From CANDYO01 sp964627795 (GTDB lineage: Bacteria; Pseudomonadota; Alphaproteobacteria; Rickettsiales; CANDYO01), in NCBI GenBank assembly GCA_964627795.1, contig CAZVLF010000001.1:1-64000 (forward strand): 64,000 bases of DNA, written 5' to 3'. Positions within the stretch are counted from its first letter, which is position 1. Each line of letters begins with the position of its first letter. The notes below the pieces were generated by a model. The model did no database searches. It was not told the DNA's origin and was given only the letters and a program-made list of their open reading frames with translations. Positions 52,094 to 61,497 of the stretch are shown piece after piece. A program made the position numbers and the translations under genes.

Positions 52094-53341
52094 GTGCCAA
52101 TCGAAATTTTAATGCCAGCCTTATCGCCAACCATGACAGAAGGAAATCTTGCAAAATGGTTAAAAAAAGAAGGCGATAAAGTAAAACCAGGTGATATTAT
52201 TGCCGAAATTGAAACTGATAAAGCAACAATGGAAGTTGAAGCTGTTGATGAAGGTGTAATTGGTAAAGTCTTTGTAACTTCAGGAACTAGAAATGTTCCA
52301 GTAAATAGCCTTATTGCACTTCTTTTAGAAGAAGGGGAAAGCCAAGAAGCAATATCAAGCTATCAACCGAAATCAGTATCTGTAGCTTTAAGCAAAGAAG
52401 AGAAGAAACAAGAAGAAAAACCAACTCTTTTGATTAAACCTGAAGAAATAGTTAAAGAAATTAAACAGCCTATAGCACAGCCTTTATCTATGAATAATAG
52501 AATTAAAGCATCTCCTTTAGCAAAAAGGATTGCTGCTGAAAGCAAAATTGATTTAAGCAGAATTACAGGTACTGGCCCTTATGGAAGGATTTTACGTGAT
52601 GACGTTTTAAATGCCCAACAAAATAGAAAATTAGGCGGTTCAATATTTAGAAATCCTCAGGAATATAAAGCTATTGAGAATATTAATATCCGTAGAGTTA
52701 TTGCTAAGAGGCTAGTAGAATCAAAGCAAACTATTCCGCATTTTTATTTGTCAATTGAATGTAATATTGACAAACTTTTATACTTACGTGAAGAGTTAAA
52801 TTTTGAAGCGAAGGATTATAAAGTTTCTATCAATGACATGATAATCAAAGCAGTTGCTTTAGCTCTTAAGGAAGTTCCAGAAGCAAACGCTTCATGGAAT
52901 GATGAAGCAATTTTACAATATAATAATATTGATGTTTCAGTGGCAGTTGCAATTGATGGAGGATTAATTACCCCAATCATCCGTAACGCGGATCAAAAAT
53001 CTATAATTGAAATATCTAATGAGATGAAATCTTTAGCTAAAAGAGCTCGCGAAAATAGCTTAAAACCAGAAGAGTTCCAAGGAGGTGGATTTAGCATTTC
53101 TAACCTTGGTATGTATGGAATTAAGCAATTCCAAGCAATTGTAAACCCTCCGCAATCATGTATTATGGCGGTTGGAGCAAGCACCAAAAGGCCAATTGTG
53201 CAAGATGATAAAATTTCGATTGCAACTATAGTTGATATTAGTATTTCTTGCGATCATAGAGTGGTTGATGGAGCAGTAGGAGCTAAGTTCCTTGCAAGCT
53301 TTAAAAAATTTATTGAGCATCCAGTTAAAATGGTTTTATAA
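52094..53341 (+). CDS. pdhC: Dihydrolipoamide acetyltransferase (E2)
   Basis: Core acyltransferase of the pyruvate dehydrogenase complex. One lipoyl domain with the lipoyl Lys in ETDKATMEVEA (about residue 43). A linker and the peripheral subunit-binding domain (ASPLAKRIAAESKIDLSRI, partly shown, GTGPYGRILRDDV) follow, then the catalytic domain ending in DHRVVDGAVGAKFL with the catalytic His. The start codon is GTG, with AGGAGT upstream. 415 residues, normal. A strong terminator follows. The E3 gene is not in this window. Confidence 0.96.
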   Translation: MPIEILMPALSPTMTEGNLAKWLKKEGDKVKPGDIIAEIETDKATMEVEAVDEGVIGKVFVTSGTRNVPVNSLIALLLEEGESQEAISSYQPKSVSVALSKEEKKQEEKPTLLIKPEEIVKEIKQPIAQPLSMNNRIKASPLAKRIAAESKIDLSRITGTGPYGRILRDDVLNAQQNRKLGGSIFRNPQEYKAIENINIRRVIAKRLVESKQTIPHFYLSIECNIDKLLYLREELNFEAKDYKVSINDMIIKAVALALKEVPEANASWNDEAILQYNNIDVSVAVAIDGGLITPIIRNADQKSIIEISNEMKSLAKRARENSLKPEEFQGGGFSISNLGMYGIKQFQAIVNPPQSCIMAVGASTKRPIVQDDKISIATIVDISISCDHRVVDGAVGAKFLASFKKFIEHPVKMVL

Positions 53342-53350
53342 TGTAAATTA

Positions 53351-53376
53351 AAGGCTCCTCCAAAGGAGCCTTTTTT
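53351..53376 (+). terminator. pdh operon terminator
   Basis: GGCTCCT-CCAA-AGGAGCC (53353-53370) followed by six T, ten bases after the pdhC stop. A textbook intrinsic terminator. It ends only 18 bases before the next gene start at 53395. Confidence 0.95.
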
Positions 53377-53394
53377 ATAAATAAAGGAGTAACA

Positions 53395-55178
53395 ATGGAT
53401 ACCAAAATAGAATTGGATAAAAAAATTATTTCATCATACAAAAAAAAATTAATTCTCTTCCCCATATAAATTTTTCTTCTAATGAAACCACTATAAAAAA
53501 GTATGAGAAATTTTTAAAAAATATTAATTATCCATATTTAGTAAATAAACTCAATCAAACCTGGACTAATGAAACAATTAGCTTTTGTATCACTATACCT
53601 TCTTACAACAATCAAAAATTTGTTGCTAGCAATTTAAATTCCGTTTTCATCCAAGATTATAGTAATTGGAAAATAATCTATATTGACGATGCTTCAACTG
53701 ATAAAACTAGACAAATTGTTGAAGAGATAAAAAATAAAACTGAGTTAAATGATGAAAGATTTAACGTAGTAACCCACAAAAAAAGAATTAAATCCACTGC
53801 ATATAGCTTTTATGAAGCTGCACATAAATATTGCAATGATAATGATGTAATGGTTCATCTTCATGGAAGGGATATGCTTTCATCTAAAGATGTTCTAACT
53901 AAATTAGCAAATATTTATAATAATAATATCTGGCTTACTTTTGGATCATTTTTATATATTGATGCAAGCATTCCAATTGATGAAAATGATATTGAATCTT
54001 TTTTAACATCTCCTCGAACTCAACCATTGCTATATTCGCATTTGCAAACTTCTTACACTTGGTTATTTAAAAAAATTCACATCAGTGATTTAAAATATAA
54101 TGCAGGATTTATACAATCAGCTACAGATATGGCGATGATATTGCCAATGATCGAAATGGCAGGGAAAGAAAGAGTAAAATATATTCCTGAAATAACATAT
54201 ATTGCTCGCGTTGATTCAAACTCTAATAAAATTTTTCAAACAAAGATGGAAAATTATATAAAGTCTCTCCCTAAATATAGCTTACTAGCAGAAAATTATG
54301 ATAAGTATCAAGATAAAACTTGTGAAAATACTGACATAATAGATATGAATAACATGCCAGACCAGATTTACATCATAAATCTTGATCAAGCTACTAGAAG
54401 ATGGGACATTATAAATGAGAAATTGAATTGTGCTGGACTTAACTTCACAAGGTTTAGCGCCACTGATGGTTATAAAATAAAAATCACCAGCTTTGATAAT
54501 AATGAAGAGTTTTTTGGCGCTGATATAAAAAATAAAAAAAACTATTTAGCAAAAGATCATCTATATAAAATAACATGCAATCCAGAAGATCCTAATCAAA
54601 TTCAATTTAATTTTAGAGGGTTCCATAATTGGAAAAAAGAACCGGTTTCTGCTGGAGAATTAGGTCTATGGTGCAGCAATATAAAAATATGGAAAGATGC
54701 AAAAAATCATGAATATAATAAAATATTGGTCTTTGAGGATGACATAACCCCAGCACCCAATTTTAAGGAGAATCTTAGCAACTTTATTGCTAATCTTCCT
54801 AGTGATTTTGATATTGCATACCTTGGTATGCATTTAGAAACAGGCGTTGAAAGCCTAGTACCTGTAAATGAATATATCCAAACATTTAGTAATAATTCTT
54901 TAGGATGGGGAGCTTATGCCATTTTATATAGTAAAAAAGCAATTGATAAATTGTTAGATATTGATGAATATACTTACGCCATAGATACTTTCTATTGGTG
55001 TTTAGGGCCTAGTAAGGTTTCAGTTGATAGAAAATTTTACCAAGAATGCTTAAAATATCCTTACACACTAGAAACATATTATACCACTATAAAACTTTTA
55101 AACGTTGAAAGAATTTATGATGAGACTAGCATTACTGCAATGGGAAGAGACCTAGGACATACACTTTATGATTTATAA
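53395..55178 (+). pseudogene. GT2-GT25 fusion glycosyltransferase, frameshifted at A9
   Basis: A strong AAAGGAGT site and ATG at 53395 open a frame that stops after 24 codons. An A9 tract (53440-53448) precedes the break, and reading on with one extra A restores a frame open to 55178. The restored protein of about 594 residues has an N-terminal GT-A domain of GT2 type (ITIPSYNNQKF, YIDDASTDKTRQ) and a C-terminal GT25-type domain (IYIINLDQATRRWDII, ILVFEDD). It starts 18 bases after the pdh terminator, so it has no promoter of its own. It may be a pseudogene, a slippage-rescued gene or a sequencing error. From the ATG at 53850 the last 442 codons form one frame. Confidence 0.75.
53504..53984 (+). 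repeat. Duplicated GT2-domain sequence, copy 1
   Basis: This stretch is nearly identical to 57518-58000 on the same strand. Homology begins with EKFLKNINYPYLVNK and ends at a GATGA pentamer, where copy 2 has lost 1,140 bases relative to this copy. The upstream 30-50 codons of the two genes are unrelated. Confidence 0.85.
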
Positions 55179-55341
55179 CTTTTTAGTAGAAAAAATTAAT
55201 TTGGTTAAATGAGCTTTAATCAAATCACTTTAGTTATAAAACAAATACAAAGTTCTTAAGCATCAATATTTTAATTCTATTTCTAAAAACTTACCTCTTA
55301 TTAAGCTCAAGGCAATGTAAATTAGAACTTGTTATTTCGCA

Positions 55342-56217
55342 TCAAAATTTAATTTCACCTCCTAATTTTACTTCATTCTCCTTTAATAAATCCCCAAATT
55401 CACAATCATCAATATCTACATTATGCCATTGCCAAGCTCTACATCCCATTTTAGTTATAATGGAATCCTTACTATGGCCTGAATATTTCATTACATCTTT
55501 ATCAGAAAAATTAAAATTAGAAATATAAGTATTTAATTTATTAGTACCAGCATATGTTTCTGAAGCTAACTCAAGAATAAAATTATCTTGAGGTCCATTA
55601 AATATAGGGGAAGACAAAAGTTTATTTGCTCCTTCTAAACTTAATGAATGAGCTCAAGTACCATACCATTTAGATTTAGGTGCAAATTTAGAAAAATATG
55701 TATTTCCTTGAAGAGCTATGGTCTCTCCCGAAATAATCCTTGCTCCTAAATAAGCTATATCATAGTCACTAGGTAAATTATTAAAAAAATTTTGTAGGCC
55801 TACTGTAAAATTTTCTACCTTAGGATCAAAGTCATCTTCAAATATAAGAGTATTTGAAAAATTTTTTTTCACAATCTCATTGCGTAAAAGTATCATGCTA
55901 CACCAAATGCCAAATTGTCCAGCAATTAAAGAAATTTTACCTGAATTTATTCTAACTTCTTTAGATTCTTGAATTCCATTATCGCATAAAACATCATAAG
56001 AGGTATAATTTTGAATATAAACTCTTTTATCTTTTATATCTCTACCTTTAAACTTTACTCCACTTTTAAGATCAGTTAAGGTGACACTATATCCATCAAC
56101 TGCCTCAAATCGTAAGTAAGATATATTCGTCTGATTAAGCTTAGAACTTATTTTATTCCATCTATCAGTAGAATTAGCTAAATTTATTACATATACCGCA
56201 TCAAAAAAATTACTCAT
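55342..56217 (-). pseudogene. GT25 glycosyltransferase A with a single nonsense codon
   Basis: A gene of about 290 codons for an LPS-type GT25 glycosyltransferase. The start MSNFFDAVYVINLANSTDRWN and FEDD at ILIFEDDFDP-like (TLIFEDDFDP) are clear. It is interrupted once, by TGA at 55654-55656 in KWYGT-stop-AHSLSLEG. The sister gene B has TGG (Trp) at that codon, so a single G-to-A change broke it. The frame continues to 55342 (LGGEIKF). An AAGGGA site precedes the ATG. It is about 90% or more identical to gene B by eye. TGA serves as a stop for lon and iscA, so recoding is unlikely. Confidence 0.8.
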
Positions 56218-56418
56218 TTGTCCCTTGGTAAAATATTTTTTTTGATAATGCTACTATAAATATCATAGCAATACAATTATTCTATTATTAGAAAACAAAT
56301 AATAAAAATATATGATTCCTAATGACTTTTATTTAATACATTCATTATTATTAAATAACTCTATCTATTTTAATTCTAATGTGTACAACAAGGTTAAATT
56401 TAAAACTTCTTATTTTTC

Positions 56419-57283
56419 TTAAAGGTCAGTTTCACCCCCTAATTTTATTTCACTTAGCTTTGATAAACCAATACAATCATTAATATCTGATTTATGCCAA
56501 GCTCTACATCCCATTTTAGTTATAATTGAATCCTTACTATGGCCTGTATATTTCATTACATCTTTATCAGAAAAATTAAAATTAGAAATATATGCGTTCA
56601 ATTTATTTGGATAATTGTCTTCTTTACTAGCTAATTCTAGAACAAAATTATCTTGAGACTCATTATATATAGGAGAAGATAAAAGTTTCTTTGCTCCTTC
56701 TAAGCTTAATGAATGAGCCCAAGTACCATACCATCTAGATTTAGGTGCAAATTTAGAAAAATATATATTTTCTTTAAGAGCTATGGTCTTTCCTGAAAAG
56801 ATGTATGCCGATAAATAAGCTATATCATAGTCACTAGGTAAATTATTAAAAAAATTTTGTAGGCCAACTGTAAAATTTTCTACCTTAGGATCAAAGTCAT
56901 CTTCAAATATAAGAGTATTTGAAAAAATTTTTTTTCACAATCTCATTGCGTAAAAGTATCATGCTACACCAAATACCAAACTGCCCAGCAATTAAAGAAG
57001 CTTTACCTGAATTTATTCTAACTTCCTTAGGTTCTTGAACCCCGTTATCGCATAAAATATCATAAGAGGTATAACTTTTAATATAAACTTTTTTATCTTT
57101 TATATCTCTACCTTTAAACTTTACTCCACTTTTAAGATCAGTTAGGGTGACACTATATCCATCAACTGCCTCAAATCGTAAGTGAGATATATTCGTCTGA
57201 TTAAGCTTAGAACTTATTTTATTCCATCTATCAGTAGAATTAGCTAAATTTATTACATATACCGCATCAAAAAAATTACTCAT
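56419..57283 (-). pseudogene. GT25 glycosyltransferase B with a homopolymer frameshift
   Basis: Sister of gene A with the same start (MSNFFDAVYVINLANSTD) and ribosome binding site. It breaks where gene A has A5T8 on the plus strand (55857-55869) and this copy has A6T8 (56922-56935). One extra base shifts the frame after KKNF. Reading past it restores IFEDDFDPKVENF, the intact Trp codon and an end at LGGETDL (56419). A frame open upstream to 57331 is not homologous to gene A, so I start at 57283. Apart from this base the coding sequence seems intact. Confidence 0.8.
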
Positions 57284-57385
57284 TTGTCCCTTGGTAAAAT
57301 ATTTTTTTAATAATGCTACTATAAATGTCATAACAATATAATTATTCTATTATTAGAAAAAATTATAAAGAGGTTATCTAAAATA

Positions 57386-58054
57386 ATGTGCTTAGAAAAA
57401 ACTAATATTTCTTGTTCTATTCAATCGACTAAAAAAGATGCAAAATTAAAATCAATTTCAAAAGACCAATATTTTTTTTATCAATAAATTTTCATATGGC
57501 CAAGATATTGAGCTTCATGAGAAGTTTTTAAAAAATATTAATTACCCATATTTAGTAAATAAATTTAATCAAGCTTGGAGTAATCAAACAATTAGTTTTT
57601 GTATCACCATACCCTCTTACAACAATCAAAAATTTGTTGCTAGGAATTTAAATTCCGTTTTCATCCAAGATTATAGTAATTGGAAAATAATCTATATTGA
57701 CGATGCTTCAACTGATAAAACTAGGCAAATTGTTGAAGAGATAAAAAATAAAATCGAGTTAAATGGTGAAAGATTTAACATAATAACCCACAAAAAAAGA
57801 ATTAGATCCACTGCATATAGCTTTTATGAAGCTGCGCATAAATATTGCAATGATGATGATGTAATGGTTCACCTTCATGGAAGTGATATGCTTTTATCTA
57901 AAGATGTTCTAACTAAATTAGCAATATTTATAATAATAATATTATTTGGCTTACCTTTGGATCATTTTTAATTAATAATGCAAGCATTCCAATTGATGAA
58001 ACTAGCATTATTGCAATGGGAAGAAACTTAGGACATCCTTTTTATGATTTATAA
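57386..58054 (+). pseudogene. GT2-GT25 glycosyltransferase copy 2, frameshifted and deleted
   Basis: Second copy of the 53395 gene. From the ATG at 57386 the frame stops just after a T8 tract (57472-57479). With seven T it would continue as FINKFSYGQDIELHEKFLKNINY. A lost A near 57927 makes a second frameshift. At 57995-58000 GATGAA joins directly to the C-terminal TSIIAMGRNLGHPFYDL. Compared with copy 1 this is a deletion of 1,140 bases (380 codons) between GATGA pentamers, removing the GT25 domain. This copy is dead. Confidence 0.85.
57518..58000 (+). repeat. Duplicated GT2-domain sequence, copy 2
   Basis: Counterpart of 53504-53984. Nearly identical except for a few substitutions, one lost A and a three-base gain near 57930. 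The GT25 gene pair on the minus strand (A 55342-56304, B 56419-57358, including upstream DNA) is a second duplicated block lying between the two GT2 copies. Confidence 0.8.
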
Positions 58055-58070
58055 TTTAAAAGCATATTTT

Positions 58071-58100
58071 AAAAAGAACAGGAATTAATCCTGTTCTTTT
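58071..58100 (-). terminator. typA terminator overlapping its stop codon
   Basis: TCCTGTTCTTTT (58089-58100) pairs with AAAAGAACAGGA (58072-58083) around a five-base loop. On the minus strand it ends in a run of five T. The stem includes the last codons and stop of typA. Confidence 0.7.
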
Positions 58101-59905
58101 CTTGCTTGCCTTTTTCTTTCATTAGGATCAAGATATCTCTTTCTAATACGAATGTTTTTTGGCGTAATTTCAACCAGCTCATCACTTTCTATATAAGAGA
58201 TTGCTTGCTCTAAATTCATTATTCTTGGTGGAGTTAACTTAATTGCCTCATCTTTAGATGTAGTTCTAATATTAGTTAATTGCTTACCACGAATTGGATT
58301 AACTTCTAAATCATTATCACGGCTATGTTGACCTATAATCATTCCTGAGTAAACTTTCTCTTGAGGATTCACAAATAATATTCCTCTTTCTTCAAGGTTC
58401 CATAGAGCATAAGCAGTGGTCACTCCATTTTCCATTGAAATAAGTACACCATTTCTTCGTCCTTCTATTTTCCCTCTATATGGACCATAGCCATGGAATA
58501 ATCTATTCATGATACCAGTACCTCTAGTATCAGTTAAAAATTCCCCTTGATAACCTATTAGACCGCGTGAAGGTATCAAGAAAGTTAAACGTATCTTTCC
58601 TCCTCCTGAAGGGCGCATGTCCATCATCTCACCTTTTCTTAAGGTAAGTTTTTCAACTACTATTCCACTAAATTCTTCATCAACATCAACTAATGCTTCT
58701 TCTATCGGTTCAAGCAACTGACCATTTTCATCTTTTTGAAATAATACGCGTGGACGTGAAACTGAGAGCTCAAATCCTTCTCTACGCATAGTTTCAATTA
58801 ACACGCCTAACTGAAGCTCTCCTCTTCCTCCAACTTCAAAAGCATCTTTAGTATCTGCTTCAGTAACTTTAATAGCAACATTACTTTCTGCTTCTTTAAA
58901 TAATCTATCTCCAATAACACGAGAAGTAACTTTTGAACCTTCAGTTCCTGCAAATGGTGAATTGTTCACAGTTATAGTAATAGACATTGTTGGAGGATCA
59001 ATAGGAGTTGAAGCTATTGGTTCAACTGCATCTAAAGCACAAATTGTGTCAGAAACAGATCCTTTAACAAGACCAGCAATAGCAACAATATCTCCTGCTT
59101 CCGCTTTTTCTACAGGAATTTTTTCCACACCACGGAAAACGAAAACTTTAGTAAGCCTTCCTTGTTCTACTTGCTCACCATTTATATTCAACGCTTTAAT
59201 TGGCATATTTGCTATAGCAGTTCCACTATAAATTTTTCCAGTTAACATCCTACCTAAATATGGGTCATAATCTAAAATTGTAGCCAACATTTTAAATGGA
59301 GCATCTCTATCAACTTTTGGAGCTGGAACGTAATTTTTAATCACTTCAAAAAGTGGTTCTAAATTTTCACCTTTAACTTCAGAATCCATACTTGCCCAGC
59401 CTGATCTGCCTGAAGCATAAACTATCGGGAAATTAAGCTGATCATTATTTGCATCTAATGCAACAAAAAGATCAAAAATTTCATCTAATACTTCATCAAC
59501 TCTAGCATCTGAACGATCAACTTTATTGATAACCACAATAGGGTTAAGGCCAAGGCTTAGAGCTTTGGTTAACACAAATTTTGTCTGTGGCATTGGTCCT
59601 TCAGCAGCATCAACAAGTAGCAATACTCCATCAACCATTGAAAGCACACGCTCAACTTCTCCACCAAAATCAGCATGTCCTGGTGTGTCAACAATGTTAA
59701 GCTGCACATCTTTTAATTTAATAGAAGTACATTTAGCTAGAATTGTTATCCCTCTTTCCTTTTCAAGGTCATTGGAATCCATAGCTCTTTCAGCACGATG
59801 CTGATTCTCTCTAAAAACACCTGATTGATTAAACATAGAGTCGATAAGGGTTGTTTTCCCATGATCAACGTGGGCAATAATTGCAAGATTTCTAATATTG
59901 TTCAT
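58085..59905 (-). CDS. typA: Ribosome-associated GTPase TypA/BipA
   Basis: Translational GTPase of the EF-G-like group, involved in stress and low-temperature ribosome assembly. AHVDHGKTTL at 11-20, DTPGHADFGGEVER and NKVDRSDAR in the G domain. Domains II, III and V and the TypA-specific C-terminal domain (GMIIGQHSRDNDLEVN, TNIRTTSKDEA) follow. 606 residues, normal. The gene stands alone and diverges from nothing: the next gene upstream, ldcA copy 2, is on the same strand about 96 bases away. Confidence 0.97.
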   Translation of the reverse strand: MNNIRNLAIIAHVDHGKTTLIDSMFNQSGVFRENQHRAERAMDSNDLEKERGITILAKCTSIKLKDVQLNIVDTPGHADFGGEVERVLSMVDGVLLLVDAAEGPMPQTKFVLTKALSLGLNPIVVINKVDRSDARVDEVLDEIFDLFVALDANNDQLNFPIVYASGRSGWASMDSEVKGENLEPLFEVIKNYVPAPKVDRDAPFKMLATILDYDPYLGRMLTGKIYSGTAIANMPIKALNINGEQVEQGRLTKVFVFRGVEKIPVEKAEAGDIVAIAGLVKGSVSDTICALDAVEPIASTPIDPPTMSITITVNNSPFAGTEGSKVTSRVIGDRLFKEAESNVAIKVTEADTKDAFEVGGRGELQLGVLIETMRREGFELSVSRPRVLFQKDENGQLLEPIEEALVDVDEEFSGIVVEKLTLRKGEMMDMRPSGGGKIRLTFLIPSRGLIGYQGEFLTDTRGTGIMNRLFHGYGPYRGKIEGRRNGVLISMENGVTTAYALWNLEERGILFVNPQEKVYSGMIIGQHSRDNDLEVNPIRGKQLTNIRTTSKDEAIKLTPPRIMNLEQAISYIESDELVEITPKNIRIRKRYLDPNERKRQARKEQD

Positions 59906-60001
59906 GATTTATACGTAATGAAATTGGTTAAAAAAATTTTCTTATTTATAACAGAAAAGAAAACAATTTTCTACCGTTAAATCTATTTATTGGAATATTA
60001 A

Positions 60002-60946
60002 TCAAATATAGGAGTTACAATTTACCGAAAGATTAAAATCCTGTTCTAATTTTTTAATTCTAGCCATTGTATTTAATGGCAAAGGATGATTGAACCTTCC
60101 ATGCCCAATACCGGAAATAGAAAAAACTGGTATATTAATCTGGTCAGCAAAATTTTTTATAGCAAGATCACAATTTTCAGAACCATCTAGTTCTTTTCCA
60201 CACATGATGTCTCCAAAAATTATTGCTTTTGCATCTCTAAGCAATCCTAATTGATGAAAGTGATCTAAGCTTCGATATAGTCTTACCCCACGATCAAATA
60301 TTTCTTCAAGAAATATGATCTTATCTTTTGCTTCAAACTGCCAATCAAGACCTATTCCTGATTGAAGAACTTGAATAGTTCCACCTGTAATTTTACCTTC
60401 AATATAATTAATTACATTGGCTGCTCTATTTAGTGGTATTAAATTATTAAACTCTACAAATTCTTTTTTCCCAAAAATAATATCTTTTAGAGAATCTATA
60501 TCTTGTGGTTCTTGATTTTCAAGATATTCATATAATACTCTAGCATGTAGACTAGGCCAGTTCCAAAATTTGTGTAACCACAAATGTAGGCAGTTTATAT
60601 CACTATATCCTATTACTAATTTGCAATTCTTTGGTTTAAGAGTATTTCTCAATGCTTGAAGAATTTGAGAGGTGCCGTAGCCTCCTCGAATCATCCATAT
60701 AGCTTTTGAATCATGAGCTTCAACGGCTTTTATCAACTCTTTTTTTCTTGTCTCTAAAGCAGGTAAGGAAAAAAATTGGGCACCTTTTCTAAGACCATCT
60801 ATATTAACTCTAGGCACTAAGCCAAGCTTTAAAACAAAATGGCATAAAAACTCAATATCTTTTTCAAGAGTTAGAATTTTTATGCCAGGAGTTGAGGCAA
60901 CTATATCAACTAAGTCACCTTTTTTTAAAGTGGACCAATTGGTCAT
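60002..60946 (-). CDS. LD-carboxypeptidase (peptidase S66), copy 2
   Basis: Second S66 peptidase in the window, 314 residues, distant from the copy at 19636. The catalytic triad motifs are present: IGYSDINCL (Ser), IIFLEEIFDRG (Glu) and GIGHGRFNHPL (His), plus MIRGGYGTSQ. The nucleophile neighbour is Asn rather than Thr, and the Glu region is FLEE rather than FIED. It has no signal peptide. It overlaps skp by four bases (ATGA). It replaces lpxD, which usually follows skp in alphaproteobacteria. Substrate may differ from copy 1. Confidence 0.85.
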   Translation of the reverse strand: MTNWSTLKKGDLVDIVASTPGIKILTLEKDIEFLCHFVLKLGLVPRVNIDGLRKGAQFFSLPALETRKKELIKAVEAHDSKAIWMIRGGYGTSQILQALRNTLKPKNCKLVIGYSDINCLHLWLHKFWNWPSLHARVLYEYLENQEPQDIDSLKDIIFGKKEFVEFNNLIPLNRAANVINYIEGKITGGTIQVLQSGIGLDWQFEAKDKIIFLEEIFDRGVRLYRSLDHFHQLGLLRDAKAIIFGDIMCGKELDGSENCDLAIKNFADQINIPVFSISGIGHGRFNHPLPLNTMARIKKLEQDFNLSVNCNSYI

Positions 60947-61488
60947 TTTTTCTCAGGTGCTTGCTCTTTTAAAGTAATTTTAGTTGCCTTCTTATCTATT
61001 TCCGAAATAACTTGATCGGTAATATCAAATTTTGGATCAATATAAATCATTAATTCGCGTGACATTATGTGGCTGTATTTTCCACTTTTTACCATTTCAT
61101 CTATTACAGAATTAGCAATCTGATTTAATTCGATCATCCCACCTTGTACCATAAGCTGTAGTTTTTGGTCTTCATTTTGTAGTTGTTTTCTAGTTTCAGT
61201 AAACTTTGTGTTAAATTCAGCTTCTTTTTTGGCAAATGCTTCTTTGCTTAACATAGTTTTCTGCTTATCTAGCTCTTGCTTTCTTGCTTCAATATCTTTA
61301 GTTAATTTTCCTACTTTATCATTAAAGTTTTTCTGCAAAGTTTCTAATTGCTGGTTGATTGATTGACCAGCCTTAGTTTCAGATTTAATTCTTTCGAGAT
61401 TAATTACCACTATAGATCCTTGTGAATCTGCAGCAAGTGCAAATTTACTTAAGACTAATACCAAAATAAGTGAAAGTTTTTTAATCAT
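60943..61488 (-). CDS. skp: Periplasmic chaperone Skp/OmpH
   Basis: Periplasmic holdase for outer-membrane proteins on the way to BamA. A signal peptide (KLSLILVLVLSKFALAADS) precedes a mature part with a long Lys/Glu/Gln-rich coiled coil (about 35-110), the tentacle of Skp. IVVINLERIKSE at the start and the terminal hydrophobic strand are typical. 181 residues. Nine bases after bamA. Confidence 0.93.
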   Translation of the reverse strand: MIKKLSLILVLVLSKFALAADSQGSIVVINLERIKSETKAGQSINQQLETLQKNFNDKVGKLTKDIEARKQELDKQKTMLSKEAFAKKEAEFNTKFTETRKQLQNEDQKLQLMVQGGMIELNQIANSVIDEMVKSGKYSHIMSRELMIYIDPKFDITDQVISEIDKKATKITLKEQAPEKK

Positions 61489-61497
61489 TATTTTCTC

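Noticed and set aside
55654..55656. TGA read as Trp (recoding) in glycosyltransferase A
   Set aside because: lon and iscA end in TGA, and the sister gene uses TGG at this codon, so a nonsense mutation is simpler.
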